Source: DTU013 sp964490975
GTDB taxonomy: Bacteria; Bacillota; Clostridia; Acetivibrionales; DTU013
Assembly: GCA_964490975.1 (NCBI GenBank)
Contig: CAZBEQ010000031.1
Location: 1-41,140, forward strand
Length of the DNA: 41,140 bases
Reading direction: 5' to 3'
This document shows, piece by piece, positions 15,964-23,058 of this stretch. The notes beneath the pieces are model-generated. The model worked only from the letters and a program-made list of their open reading frames with translations, did no database searches and was not told the DNA's origin. A program made the translations under genes and the position numbers. The first letter of the stretch is position 1. The number at the start of each line of letters is the position of its first letter.

Positions 15964-16037
15964 TGCGGGATTGTGTAAGGGTAGCACTACTGACTCTGGA
16001 TCAGTCTGTGAGGGTTCAAATCCTTCTCCCGCAGCCA
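15964..16037 (+). tRNA. tRNA-Gln, anticodon CUG
   Basis: The cloverleaf folds completely: acceptor stem TGCGGGA/TCCCGCA (7 bp), D stem GTGT/GCAC, anticodon stem ACTGA/TCAGT with loop CTCTGGA, and T stem GAGGG/CCTTC with loop TTCAAAT. The anticodon CTG at 15996-15998 reads the glutamine codon CAG. The U1-A72 pair and discriminator G73 fit a glutamine tRNA, and CCA is encoded in the DNA. The D loop is short (7 bases, AAGGGTA). A promoter and a terminator directly flank it. Confidence 0.93.
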
Positions 16038-16044
16038 AGCGAAG

Positions 16045-16088
16045 AACCATCTATTGATAAATGAATTTATTGATAGGTGGTTTTTTAT
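16045..16088 (+). terminator. Terminator of the tRNA-Gln gene
   Basis: AACCATCTAT (16045-16054) pairs with ATAGGTGGTT (16073-16082), including one G-U pair, followed by TTTTATTT. Its position eight bases after the tRNA CCA end is typical. Confidence 0.85.
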
Positions 16089-16117
16089 TTGCCTTGAAAC
16101 GGCTATTGAAGGCTGGT

Positions 16118-16268
16118 TGAGTAAAAATTTTTGTAATGTGTGCAGGGATACTAGATTTCACTGATGTTTGACTCAATAATGCGGTAAAAACCCGAATTAT
16201 GTAACTTAACTACAGCTTTAAGTATAATATTTACATTGGACTCCACTCATTACTTGAAATGTTACTCG
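16118..16268 (+). repeat. 150-bp inverted-end repeat, copy A
   Basis: This 151-bp intergenic element starts TGAGTAAAAATTTTTGTAAT and ends TACTTGAAATGTTACTCG; the two ends are imperfect inverted repeats of about 25 bases. It shares ends, length and an internal AT-rich hairpin (ATAAT...ATTAT around 16175-16200) with copies at 17493-17642 and 38130-38279. No coding capacity is visible. It looks like a small non-autonomous mobile element or a structured intergenic repeat. Its right end is duplicated 64 bases further on (see 16252-16369). Confidence 0.75.
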
Positions 16269-16369
16269 GCGGAACGAAAAATAATAACATGAACGGATAC
16301 ATAAAACATATCAGCACTTGAAATTTTACTCGACTAAATGTATAATAATAACATGAATGGATATTTAAG
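16252..16369 (+). repeat. 64-bp-period tandem duplication of repeat end and gene start
   Basis: Bases 16252-16305 and 16316-16369 are direct repeats of 54 bases with about 80 percent identity. Both copies contain the right end of repeat A (ACTTGAAAT.TTACTCG) and the sequence ATAATAACATGAA. The second copy leads into the nuclease-like gene; the first is a dead partial copy of that gene's first codons. Confidence 0.75.
16318..16346 (+). promoter_or_regulatory. Promoter of the nuclease-like gene, built from a repeat end
   Basis: TTGAAA at 16318-16323 lies inside the duplicated right end of repeat A, and TATAAT at 16341-16346 follows after exactly 17 bases. The predicted transcription start (about 16353) coincides with an in-frame ATG, which suggests a leaderless mRNA. 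The equivalent -10 position in the first repeat copy is AAAAAT, so only the second copy looks active. Confidence 0.6.
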
Positions 16370-17234
16370 TTATGAAACTGCTGCCCTGATATGGGATATA
16401 CCATGTATTGAAGCTGTTCTCGGTAACGATATTAATGAATCCGATATTACTGAGATTACGGTTGTTGAGTACAATGCGCGACATTGCGTTAATAACAAAA
16501 GGATACATTCCTGTGTGCTTGATCTTCCTGATGGTGCAATAACAAACCGAAACGGTAAAATGGTTGCGTCACCGGAATTGCTGTTTCTGGAGCTTGCATC
16601 TAAACTGAGCATCCATCGGCTTATCCTGCTTGGTCTGCAATTGTGTTCATATACAACGGCGTCTAATTCATCGGCAATCACAACAAAGCAGAAGCTCAAT
16701 GCATTTCTAGCAAAGACTTTCGGTCATAAAGGGCACCGAAAAGCCTTGCAGGCTGTGAAATATGTGGAAAACGGCTCCGCATCGATTATGGAATCGCTTA
16801 CTTATATGATCCTGGGACTGCCACATGCTCTTGGGGGATTTGGGCTTAATGGTGCTGTTTTTAATCGACAGGTCGAAGTGAAGGGTGAAGCGAGAATGCG
16901 TCTTGGACAGAATCGATGTTTTGTTGATCTATACTATAGGAAGGAAAAATTGGGCATCGAATATGAGAGCTTTGCTTATCATAGCCGCCCGTCGCAACAG
17001 GGAAAGGATATTATGCGATCAGCTACGCTTGAAAGACAGGGGCTTAACGTGATGCACTTAAGTACCATACAGGTGTATGATAGATCTGCTTGCAGAGAAT
17101 TTGCATACAATCTTGCTGCTCGACTAGGGAGACGTATTCAGATTCGAACAAACAAGTTCGATGAAATGCATACTCTCTTGAGAGAATTGCTGCTAAGCAG
17201 AACCCCCGATACTGAGCAACATGATGGTGGCTAA
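16353..17234 (+). CDS. Predicted AbiEi-like / DUF559-like PD-(D/E)XK nuclease-fold protein
   Basis: The 293-residue protein has two recognisable parts. The N-terminal part (about residues 1-100; YETAALIWDIP, then LPDGAI, VASPELLFLELASKL) resembles the DNA-binding AbiEi-antitoxin-type region found before DUF559 domains. The C-terminal part (about 140-275) has the order of motifs of Vsr/DUF559 PD-(D/E)XK proteins: Glu147 in a helix, a VEV strand, Asp192 (CFVDLYY), Glu203 and Glu205 (GIEYES), His210, Asp219, Arg222, and a strand G-NVMHLSTIQV with Gln240. Catalytic activity is an inference. No ribosome binding site precedes either ATG (16338 or 16353); the promoter position favours a leaderless start at 16353. 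The gene stands alone between two 150-bp repeats and two copies of another repeat, which suggests acquisition. It could be a solitary defence or regulatory gene. Confidence 0.65.
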   Translation: MNGYLSYETAALIWDIPCIEAVLGNDINESDITEITVVEYNARHCVNNKRIHSCVLDLPDGAITNRNGKMVASPELLFLELASKLSIHRLILLGLQLCSYTTASNSSAITTKQKLNAFLAKTFGHKGHRKALQAVKYVENGSASIMESLTYMILGLPHALGGFGLNGAVFNRQVEVKGEARMRLGQNRCFVDLYYRKEKLGIEYESFAYHSRPSQQGKDIMRSATLERQGLNVMHLSTIQVYDRSACREFAYNLAARLGRRIQIRTNKFDEMHTLLRELLLSRTPDTEQHDGG

Positions 17235-17452
17235 TAACGAGACGATAAATGATCACCATATCTATAAGTGGCGGGTACATATCCGATTCGGTTTTCAGGT
17301 ATTTTATACGGAATAACCGAAAGATAACGAAGTGAGCATATCTCTCACTCAGTATCTATAGGCTAACAGTAAATGCAGTTTGCAGAAAGCCCTGTTGATA
17401 CACTGGCGAGGTAAGAAAATGATCCTATAAACGAAAATTTTCTTTAAACCTG
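17235..17452 (+). repeat. Copy 2 of the short dispersed repeat, with 146-bp insert
   Basis: It begins with TAACGAGACGATA (17235-17247) one base after the nuclease-like gene and ends with the block 17394-17452 shared with 15795-15851. In this copy AGAAAAT and ATTTTCT can pair within the block. The 146 bases between the two shared parts hold a perfect small hairpin AGTGAG/CTCACT (17331-17336 with 17344-17349) but no gene I can recognise. Confidence 0.6.
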
Positions 17453-17492
17453 GACGCAAAAGCCCACAGCTTATAGAAACATAGATGTACAG

Positions 17493-17642
17493 TGAGCAAA
17501 AATCTCAGTAATGTGTGGCAAAAAATTCGACTATATTAATATGTGGCTCAATAATTCATTGGAAACCCCCATTATGTAATGCAATCATGGTAAAAAACAA
17601 GCTGTTCATTTGTATTCCACTCATTGCTTAAAAAAATGCTCA
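17493..17642 (+). repeat. 150-bp inverted-end repeat, copy B
   Basis: This 150-bp element starts TGAGCAAAAATCTCAGTAAT and ends with TGCTTAAAAAAATGCTCA. It matches copies A and C in both ends and in the central TCAATAATTCATT...CCATTATGTAATGCAATCA region. It lies 41 bases after the second short repeat and downstream of the nuclease-like gene. No flanking target-site duplication is obvious. Confidence 0.75.
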
Positions 17643-17992
17643 GCCATAAAATATATTGCTAAAAGATAATGGGTTTATTAATTAATTTAGTGCCTGTCCA
17701 GGATATATGGATGTGTAGTAAACAAAGCTTGTGGCCAGTCAAGCCTTGCTTGCGATATTGACTCTTGGCGGCAACGAAATCCTGACAAAAAAACCTTAAA
17801 ATGAAATATAGAGCCTGTTAGGCTCCATATAACACAATTTTATTTATCCGGGTAAACAAAAGAGAATCGTTCTGTGAACGAACAAGTTTATTATACTAGG
17901 GCTATTTTACCATGTCAATAAGAATAAAGACCTATTTTTTAATGCTGAAATTTGTCAGATTTGCACAAAGTTTTGGCCGGTTGTTTTATGTT
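17643..17992. other. Non-coding region upstream of the RNase J promoter
   Basis: About 350 bases without a credible gene. It contains a hairpin GAGCCT/AGGCTC at 17811-17825, extended by ATAT/ATAT arms, with a loose T-rich tail (AATTTTATTT) that may end transcripts entering from the island. I see no tRNA or known riboswitch in it. Confidence 0.5.
17806..17845 (+). terminator. Possible terminator before the RNase J gene
   Basis: The stem GAGCCT-GTT-AGGCTC (17811-17825) with outer ATAT/ATAT pairs (17806-17809 with 17827-17830) is followed after six bases by AATTTTATTT. The distance from stem to T-run makes this a moderate candidate. Confidence 0.45.
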
Positions 17993-18020
17993 TTGCAAAA
18001 ATGTTATTAAGTGCTATAAT
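17993..18020 (+). promoter_or_regulatory. Promoter of the RNase J gene
   Basis: TTGCAA at 17993-17998 and TATAAT at 18015-18020 are separated by 16 bases, giving a leader of about 105 bases before the GTG start. Confidence 0.65.
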
Positions 18021-18132
18021 AGTTAGGTGACTTTGTGTAAATTGAAAGCTGGATTTTTTAAGATACATATTGTTAGTTGAAATGTTGAAAATAATCATAT
18101 GAGTTATTAAAGTTAGTTTTGGAGGTTGTATT

Positions 18133-19800
18133 GTGTCAAAAAATAAACAGAAGCTAAAAGTAATACCGCTTGGCGGGTTACAGGAAATTGGAAAGAATAT
18201 TACAGTTTTTGAATATGGCGATGATATGATCGTTGTGGACTGCGGGCTTGCTTTCCCGGAGGATGATATGCTCGGGATCGATCTTGTCATACCTGATATA
18301 TCGTATTTGACAAAAAACAAAGATAAGGTAAAGGGTTTGATCCTAACTCATGGACACGAGGATCACATAGGAGGCGTGCCTTATTTTCTGAAAGAAATAA
18401 ATGTTCCGATTTATGGTACCAGACTTACACTTGGACTTTTAAAATATAAGCTTGAGGAGCATGGACTGCTGTCTGTAACTGAGCTGATCGACGTTGAACC
18501 AAGTGATACGATACAGCTCGGTGCATTCAAGATCGAGTTCATAAGGACCAACCATAGTATTGCAGATACAGTTGCACTTGCGATTCACACACCGGTTGGT
18601 ATAGTAGTCCATACGTCGGATTTCAAGATCGATTATACACCTATTGAAGGCAAATCCATAGATTTGGCGCGTTTTTCAGATCTGGGCAAAAAGGGCGTAT
18701 TATTGCTGATGTGTGACAGCACAAATGCCGAGCGGCCAGGTTATACTATGTCGGAGAGAACTGTTGGCGATACGTTCGAGGAAATATTCATCAATGCCAG
18801 GAGCAGGATAATCGTAGCAAGCTTTGCATCCAACATCCACAGGATCCAGCAGGTCATTGACGCAGCCTTTAAATTCGGCAGAAAGGTCACCGTTGTTGGC
18901 AGGAGTATGGTCAACGTAGTAAATGTGGCTATGGAATTGGGCTATCTGAATGTGCCCGAGGACATGATGATCGATGTGGATCTAATAGACAAGTACCCGT
19001 CTGATAAGATCGTCATTATAACTACGGGAAGCCAGGGCGAACCTATGTCGGCTTTATCAAGGATGGCTGTCAACGAGCATAAAAAGGTGGAAATTGAGCC
19101 GGGCGATTTGATAATTATTTCTGCATCTCCGATACCAGGTAATGAGAAACCGATATTCCGGGTTATAAATGAGCTGTTCAAAAAGGGAGCAGATGTAATT
19201 TATGAAGCTCTTGCCGATGTCCATGTGTCAGGTCATGCCTGCCAGGAGGAACTGAAGCTGATACATAACCTTGTAAAGCCAAAGTTCTTTATGCCGGTCC
19301 ATGGCGAATACAGACATCTGAAGCAGCATGCGAACCTTGCTAATAAAATGGGTATGCCTTTGGAGAATATTTTTATGATGGAGATAGGGAAGGTATTGGA
19401 GCTTAGCTCAGATTCCGCTAAAATAAACGGTACTGTTTCATCAGGAAGGATACTTGTAGACGGCCTCGGAGTTGGAGATGTAGGAAGCATAGTACTCAGG
19501 GACAGGAAGCTTCTGTCGCAGGATGGACTGATCGTAGTGGTAATAACGACCGAAAAAGAGTCAGGGCAGATTGTAGCGGGACCGGATATCATTACAAGAG
19601 GCTTCGTATATGTAAGAGAGTCAGAGGATCTGATAGAAAATGCCAGGGATATCATCAAAAAAACGCTTGTGAAGCTTGAAGGCAAGAAGGGGAACGACTG
19701 GTCAGCAAAGAAAGGTATCATAAAAGACGACCTCAGAGAGTACCTGTATGAAAAAACTAAACGCAAGCCAATGATACTTCCGATCATTATGGAGATATAG
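18133..19800 (+). CDS. rnj: Ribonuclease J
   Basis: RNase J is the metallo-beta-lactamase-fold nuclease that matures and degrades RNA in Firmicutes, with 5'-to-3' exonuclease and endonuclease activity. The metal-binding motif THGHEDH gives His73, His75, Asp77 and His78, with further ligands in RTNHSIADT and HTSDF. The beta-CASP part shows CDSTNAERPGYTMSE and VHVSGHA, and the C-terminal domain runs to residue 555, the usual full length. The start is GTG, with GGAGG at 18121-18125 in good position. The gene is monocistronic, bounded by its own promoter and a strong terminator. Whether it corresponds to J1 or J2 of Bacillus cannot be told; the intact catalytic residues favour an active enzyme. 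Confidence 0.95.
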   Translation: MSKNKQKLKVIPLGGLQEIGKNITVFEYGDDMIVVDCGLAFPEDDMLGIDLVIPDISYLTKNKDKVKGLILTHGHEDHIGGVPYFLKEINVPIYGTRLTLGLLKYKLEEHGLLSVTELIDVEPSDTIQLGAFKIEFIRTNHSIADTVALAIHTPVGIVVHTSDFKIDYTPIEGKSIDLARFSDLGKKGVLLLMCDSTNAERPGYTMSERTVGDTFEEIFINARSRIIVASFASNIHRIQQVIDAAFKFGRKVTVVGRSMVNVVNVAMELGYLNVPEDMMIDVDLIDKYPSDKIVIITTGSQGEPMSALSRMAVNEHKKVEIEPGDLIIISASPIPGNEKPIFRVINELFKKGADVIYEALADVHVSGHACQEELKLIHNLVKPKFFMPVHGEYRHLKQHANLANKMGMPLENIFMMEIGKVLELSSDSAKINGTVSSGRILVDGLGVGDVGSIVLRDRKLLSQDGLIVVVITTEKESGQIVAGPDIITRGFVYVRESEDLIENARDIIKKTLVKLEGKKGNDWSAKKGIIKDDLREYLYEKTKRKPMILPIIMEI

Positions 19801-19834
19801 GTTGCATACCCAGCCGGACTGAATAATTATAATA

Positions 19835-19900
19835 AAAGGGACATTTTCTCTGTGACACAGTGTCAGAACAGCGAAAATGCCCCTTTAATTCATTTTTGAC
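19835..19900. terminator. Bidirectional terminator between rnj and the corrinoid relic
   Basis: A long stem pairs AAAGGG-CATTTTC-CTGT (from 19835) with ACAG-GAAAATG-CCCTTT (to 19886), with single mismatches between blocks, and has an inner GACAC/GTGTC palindrome. T-rich sequence lies on the downstream side (TTTAATTCATTTTT); the minus-strand direction reads out into TTATTATAATTATT. It sits between convergent genes. Confidence 0.85.
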
Positions 19901-19917
19901 AAGAAACCGGGTAAGTT

Positions 19918-20217
19918 TTACTCAGTAAGCACTTTGACGGCTTCTTCGGCGGCAGAAGCAGCGTCGGGAGTATAAATATCCGCACCGATGCTTTCACGGT
20001 ACATATCAGTTACAGGTGCGCAGCCTATCAGAACCTCGGGTACATATATCTCATCATTTTTAAACTTGGTACCAATGACTCCCATGCCATCCAACAAGCC
20101 CTGTTCAAGTATAGTACCTGCATCCATGCCATCATCTATAGCTTTTTGGATCAGTTCCTTTACAGCCCTTGCCTTGCCGGCTTGAAGATTTGTTGATATT
20201 TCAAGCAAATACTCATT
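19918..20217 (-). pseudogene. Corrinoid protein relic with internal deletion
   Basis: This reading frame encodes the two ends of a MtaC/MtbC-type corrinoid (B12-binding) protein joined together. The first ~65 residues (NEYLLEISTNLQAGKARAVK to IYVPEVLI) are the helical cap domain. Then comes GCAPVTDMYRESIGADIYTP and DAASAAEEAVKVL, which is the last ~35 residues of the B12-binding Rossmann domain. The middle, about 100 residues with the cobalamin-ligating DxHxxG motif, is missing in frame (junction near 20020-20026). The start is also damaged: GGAGG is ideally placed for the ATG at 20219-20217, but that ATG is out of frame; the family-like residues NEYLL precede the only in-frame alternative start, TTG at 20208. 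A lost GAGT tetranucleotide would explain this. It cannot bind cobalamin in the normal way. Confidence 0.75.
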
Positions 20218-20238
20218 ACGTACCTCCAGGGTAAACTA

Positions 20239-21471
20239 CTAATCTACGATGATAACCTTATGATAAGTTTTTTTGCCTTTCTTGATAATCAGCTCGCTAT
20301 TTTTAAACAGACTCTTGTCAACCATAAAGTCAATCGTTGTAACAGGCGATTCGTCGATATATATCCCGCCCTGCTGAACAAGCCTGCGGCCTTCGCCCTT
20401 TGACGGTACAAGGTTTGTATGAAGAAGCATGTCAAGTATATTTATGCCGGTCTCGAGCTCAGAGGCTGCAATTTCTGTAGTGGGCAAATTGTTTGTATTA
20501 CCTCCGCCGCCGAATAAAGCTTCAGCTAGTTGCTTTGCTTTCAAGGCTTCATCTTCGCCGTGTACAAGCTTTGTGACCTCGTATGCAAGCACCTTTTTGG
20601 CTTCGTTGATCTGTTCGTTCTTCAGCTGCTCAAGCTTGGCTATCTCTTCCATCGGGAGGAAGGTCAGAAGCTTCAAACATTTTATTACATCGGCGTCATC
20701 AATGTTTCTCCAGTATTGATAGAAATCATAGGGAGATGTTTTATCAGCATCAAGCCAGAGCGCGCCTTTTTCGGTTTTGCCCATTTTCTTGCCTTCGCTC
20801 GTGGTGAGCAGTGTAAATGTCATACCGTAGGCTTCCTTTGATTCAACGCGCCTGATCAGGTCTATGCCTCCCAGAATATTAGACCACTGGTCATCGCCTC
20901 CGAGCTCCAGTCTGCAGCCGCATTTCCGGCTCAGTTCAAGAAAATCATAGCTCTGCATGAGCATATAGTTGAATTCTATGAATGTCAGTCCTTTCTCCAT
21001 CCTTGATTTGAAGCATTCTGCTGTCAGCATCCTATTAACTGAAAAATGAACGCCTATGTCCCTGAGAAATTTAACATAGTTCAGGTCAAGGAGCCAATCT
21101 GCGTTGTTGACCATGATTGCTCTGTCGTTTGTAAAATCGATGAATTTCGACAGCTGCACTTTGAAATTGTTTGCATTATGATCGATTGTTTCACGAGTCA
21201 TCATCTTGCGCATGTCGGTCCTGCCGGAAGGGTCGCCGACCATTGCCGTACCGCCGCCTATAAGTGCGATGGGTTTGTGCCCGGCCTTTTGCATGTGCGC
21301 CATGACCATCATCTGCAGAAAATGGCCTACATGAAGGCTGTCGGCGGTGGGGTCAAAGCCTATGTAAAAGGTTACCTTTTGATTTGCCAAAAGCTCTTTA
21401 ATTTCTTCTTCGTGTGTCAACTGGGCTATGAAGCCTCTTTCCTTAAGTATATCGTATACATTCTTTGACAT
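20239..21471 (-). CDS. tyrS: Tyrosyl-tRNA synthetase
   Basis: TyrRS charges tRNA-Tyr with tyrosine. The 410-residue protein has the class I signatures: DPTADSLHVGH (HIGH motif as HVGH) and KMGKTEKGALWLD (KMSKS motif as KMGKT), with tyrosine-pocket segments such as GGDDQWSNI. An S4 RNA-binding domain occupies the C-terminus (about residues 345-405). The reading frame extends 27 codons upstream, but the family start MSKNVYDILKERG at 21471, preceded by AAGGGG, is right. It follows tmcAL on the same strand after 77 bases, with no T-box between, and so is probably transcribed with it. The form with KMGKT is TyrS rather than the alternative TyrZ, as far as can be judged. Confidence 0.95.
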   Translation of the reverse strand: MSKNVYDILKERGFIAQLTHEEEIKELLANQKVTFYIGFDPTADSLHVGHFLQMMVMAHMQKAGHKPIALIGGGTAMVGDPSGRTDMRKMMTRETIDHNANNFKVQLSKFIDFTNDRAIMVNNADWLLDLNYVKFLRDIGVHFSVNRMLTAECFKSRMEKGLTFIEFNYMLMQSYDFLELSRKCGCRLELGGDDQWSNILGGIDLIRRVESKEAYGMTFTLLTTSEGKKMGKTEKGALWLDADKTSPYDFYQYWRNIDDADVIKCLKLLTFLPMEEIAKLEQLKNEQINEAKKVLAYEVTKLVHGEDEALKAKQLAEALFGGGGNTNNLPTTEIAASELETGINILDMLLHTNLVPSKGEGRRLVQQGGIYIDESPVTTIDFMVDKSLFKNSELIIKKGKKTYHKVIIVD

Positions 21472-21548
21472 TGTTTTCAAACCCCTTGTTTTTTTGTGTA
21501 TTTTATCATACTGCATTCCGTAATTCAAGGCTGGAACAAGTTGCGAAT

Positions 21549-22814
21549 TCATTGAGGATCAAAAAAAACAACATTATGAGTAAAATCTCTTCCGGTTTGC
21601 CTGTAAAGAGGGTTTTGACACCCCAAAACATACTGGTCGGTAGAACCTGCTTCAAGGGCAAGCATGTCTGTAGTTCCGGGAGCATCTGAGTTTTTGTGAT
21701 CAGCTGTTTTTGTTATCACAGGAAGGCGCGATTTACCACGTATTGCAGAAAGAAGCTTTCTGCCGGTGCTATTGAACCCCAGTATCCTGATATATGCAGG
21801 ACCGCCAAGACTATTGAAATAGTCGAATTGTTCTCTTGTTAGGCCAATGAGCATACTGAACAGTATCCTTTGAATACGGGTATCGGTATAACGCCTTGTA
21901 CCTATCAGCTCAACCAACTCAGAATATGTGCCTGCCTTTTCCGCGGATAGTTTTATCCTGTTCTCAAGGCCAGCTTCCATATATGGAAGGCCTTTTATTT
22001 CATTAATAGACATCCTTCTCAATGATGATATGATAGACATTTCATAATGCTCGGGGAATATTGGTCCTCTTCCGGCTTCCAATTCTCTGTGCATAATTTG
22101 CAGTGAACATTCAGGAATGGATGACTTGAGCAGTTCGCAGGCATGCTGCCACGAATTAGTTTTAATGATCCTGCGGATGGAGGTCGCGCTGCTTATTTCG
22201 CCGGAAAGCTCGGTTGAATTATAGTCATTGCTTACTCTTTCAATTGTCAGAGGGACAATGCAGCTTTTTATGCGCAAAAGGGCTTTCAGGTACTCTATAC
22301 CAAGTATGTTGTTTGGAGTCCCGAGAAAACCGGACAGGTCGTCCTTGCCATATACGATGTTTGAATAGGAGGAAATTGCTTTCTGTCTTGCGGCAGGGAA
22401 AGAAAGGCCGCTTGAAAGGTGTTCCTTCAAAAGTGCCTTGTAGTCTTCGGGCTCTTCTGCAAGTATAGCTGCGACCGTACAGAGCTCATCAAGGCTTCCG
22501 GCTTCGCTGCCAAAGCATATCATATCAATAACACCGAGGCTTTCAAGAAGCTTAACGGCACCAAATGCAAAATATTCAGCGCTGCCCATGGCATATACAA
22601 CAGGCAGCTCTATTACGAGGTCCGCTCCGCTATTCAATGCCATCTCGGCACGAGCCCATTTGTCGACTATTGCCGGTTCTCCGCGCTGCGTATAGTTGCC
22701 GCTCATAACGATAACGGCGCAATCAGCCCCAGTTTTTTCACGTGAAGTCTGAAGCTGGTAAAGATGGCCGTTGTGGAAGGGATTATATTCAGCTACGATT
22801 CCGATAGTCTTCAT
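21549..22814 (-). CDS. tmcAL: tRNA(Met) cytidine acetate ligase
   Basis: TmcAL acetylates the wobble cytidine of elongator tRNA-Met using acetate and ATP, improving AUG decoding. The 421-residue protein opens MKTIGIVAEYNPFHNGH, a nucleotidyltransferase-type nucleotide-binding motif, followed by SGNYTQRGEPAIVDKWARAEMAL and DLVIELP, all family hallmarks (formerly DUF795/YlbM). Its ATG overlaps the TGA of the upstream methyltransferase fragment by four bases (ATGA). The nearest Shine-Dalgarno-like GAAGG lies inside a 12-base perfect palindrome (22821-22832), so initiation may depend on translation of the fragment. Close linkage with tyrS is consistent with a tRNA-related operon. Confidence 0.93.
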   Translation of the reverse strand: MKTIGIVAEYNPFHNGHLYQLQTSREKTGADCAVIVMSGNYTQRGEPAIVDKWARAEMALNSGADLVIELPVVYAMGSAEYFAFGAVKLLESLGVIDMICFGSEAGSLDELCTVAAILAEEPEDYKALLKEHLSSGLSFPAARQKAISSYSNIVYGKDDLSGFLGTPNNILGIEYLKALLRIKSCIVPLTIERVSNDYNSTELSGEISSATSIRRIIKTNSWQHACELLKSSIPECSLQIMHRELEAGRGPIFPEHYEMSIISSLRRMSINEIKGLPYMEAGLENRIKLSAEKAGTYSELVELIGTRRYTDTRIQRILFSMLIGLTREQFDYFNSLGGPAYIRILGFNSTGRKLLSAIRGKSRLPVITKTADHKNSDAPGTTDMLALEAGSTDQYVLGCQNPLYRQTGRDFTHNVVFFDPQ

Positions 22815-23002
22815 ACTTCAAGAAGGCCTTCTCTGAACTTCATGATATCATCGACGAACATTCCGGCATTCAGGTCGATGAAAGCGGCTCCGGCATCTAA
22901 TTGTTTTCTGGCCATATCCTGCACAAATACTGCATCGAAATTGTCAATAGCTGATCTGGTAGCTTTGTTTGTGCTATTTATTTTTTCTCCGATTATGATC
23001 AT
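22811..23002 (-). pseudogene. N-terminal fragment of a methyltetrahydrofolate methyltransferase
   Basis: The 63-residue frame begins MIIIGEKINSTNKATRSAID and continues to QLDAGAAFIDLNAGMFVDD, which is the start of the pterin-binding (DHPS/MeTr, PF00809) barrel of methyltetrahydrofolate:corrinoid methyltransferases. A whole enzyme has about 260-290 residues; here the frame stops at the tmcAL start, so roughly three quarters of the barrel is absent. It keeps a good ribosome binding site (AAAGGA, 7 bases before ATG) and its own consensus-like promoter, so it is likely to be translated. It may survive only as a leader cistron that couples translation into tmcAL. Catalytic function is not expected. 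Confidence 0.75.
22821..22832. promoter_or_regulatory. Palindrome overlapping the tmcAL ribosome binding site
   Basis: AGAAGGCCTTCT is a perfect 12-base palindrome within the end of the methyltransferase fragment, seven bases upstream of the tmcAL ATG. It contains the only Shine-Dalgarno-like sequence available to tmcAL. Confidence 0.4.
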
Positions 23003-23058
23003 TTTTTATTCCTTTCAATGAATGTCCGGCCGAGGCAGGACCTGCGTTAATCATACAT

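Noticed and set aside
16118..17642. CRISPR array
   Set aside because: The repeats are 150 bp with inverted ends and irregular distances, with no spacer pattern or cas genes.
15767..17642. Complete integrative element using tRNA-Gln as attachment site
   Set aside because: There is no integrase and no direct duplication of the tRNA 3' end between 16037 and 18100.
20208..20208. TTG at 20208 as true start of a functional short corrinoid-like protein
   Set aside because: The GGAGG is 14 bases away, family residues lie upstream of it, and the B12-binding motif is missing; a relic is more likely, though not proven.
21472..21548. Possible tyrosine T-box between tmcAL and tyrS
   Set aside because: Only 77 bases are available and there is no TGGTACCGC-type sequence or terminator pair; tyrS appears to rely on the upstream operon promoter.
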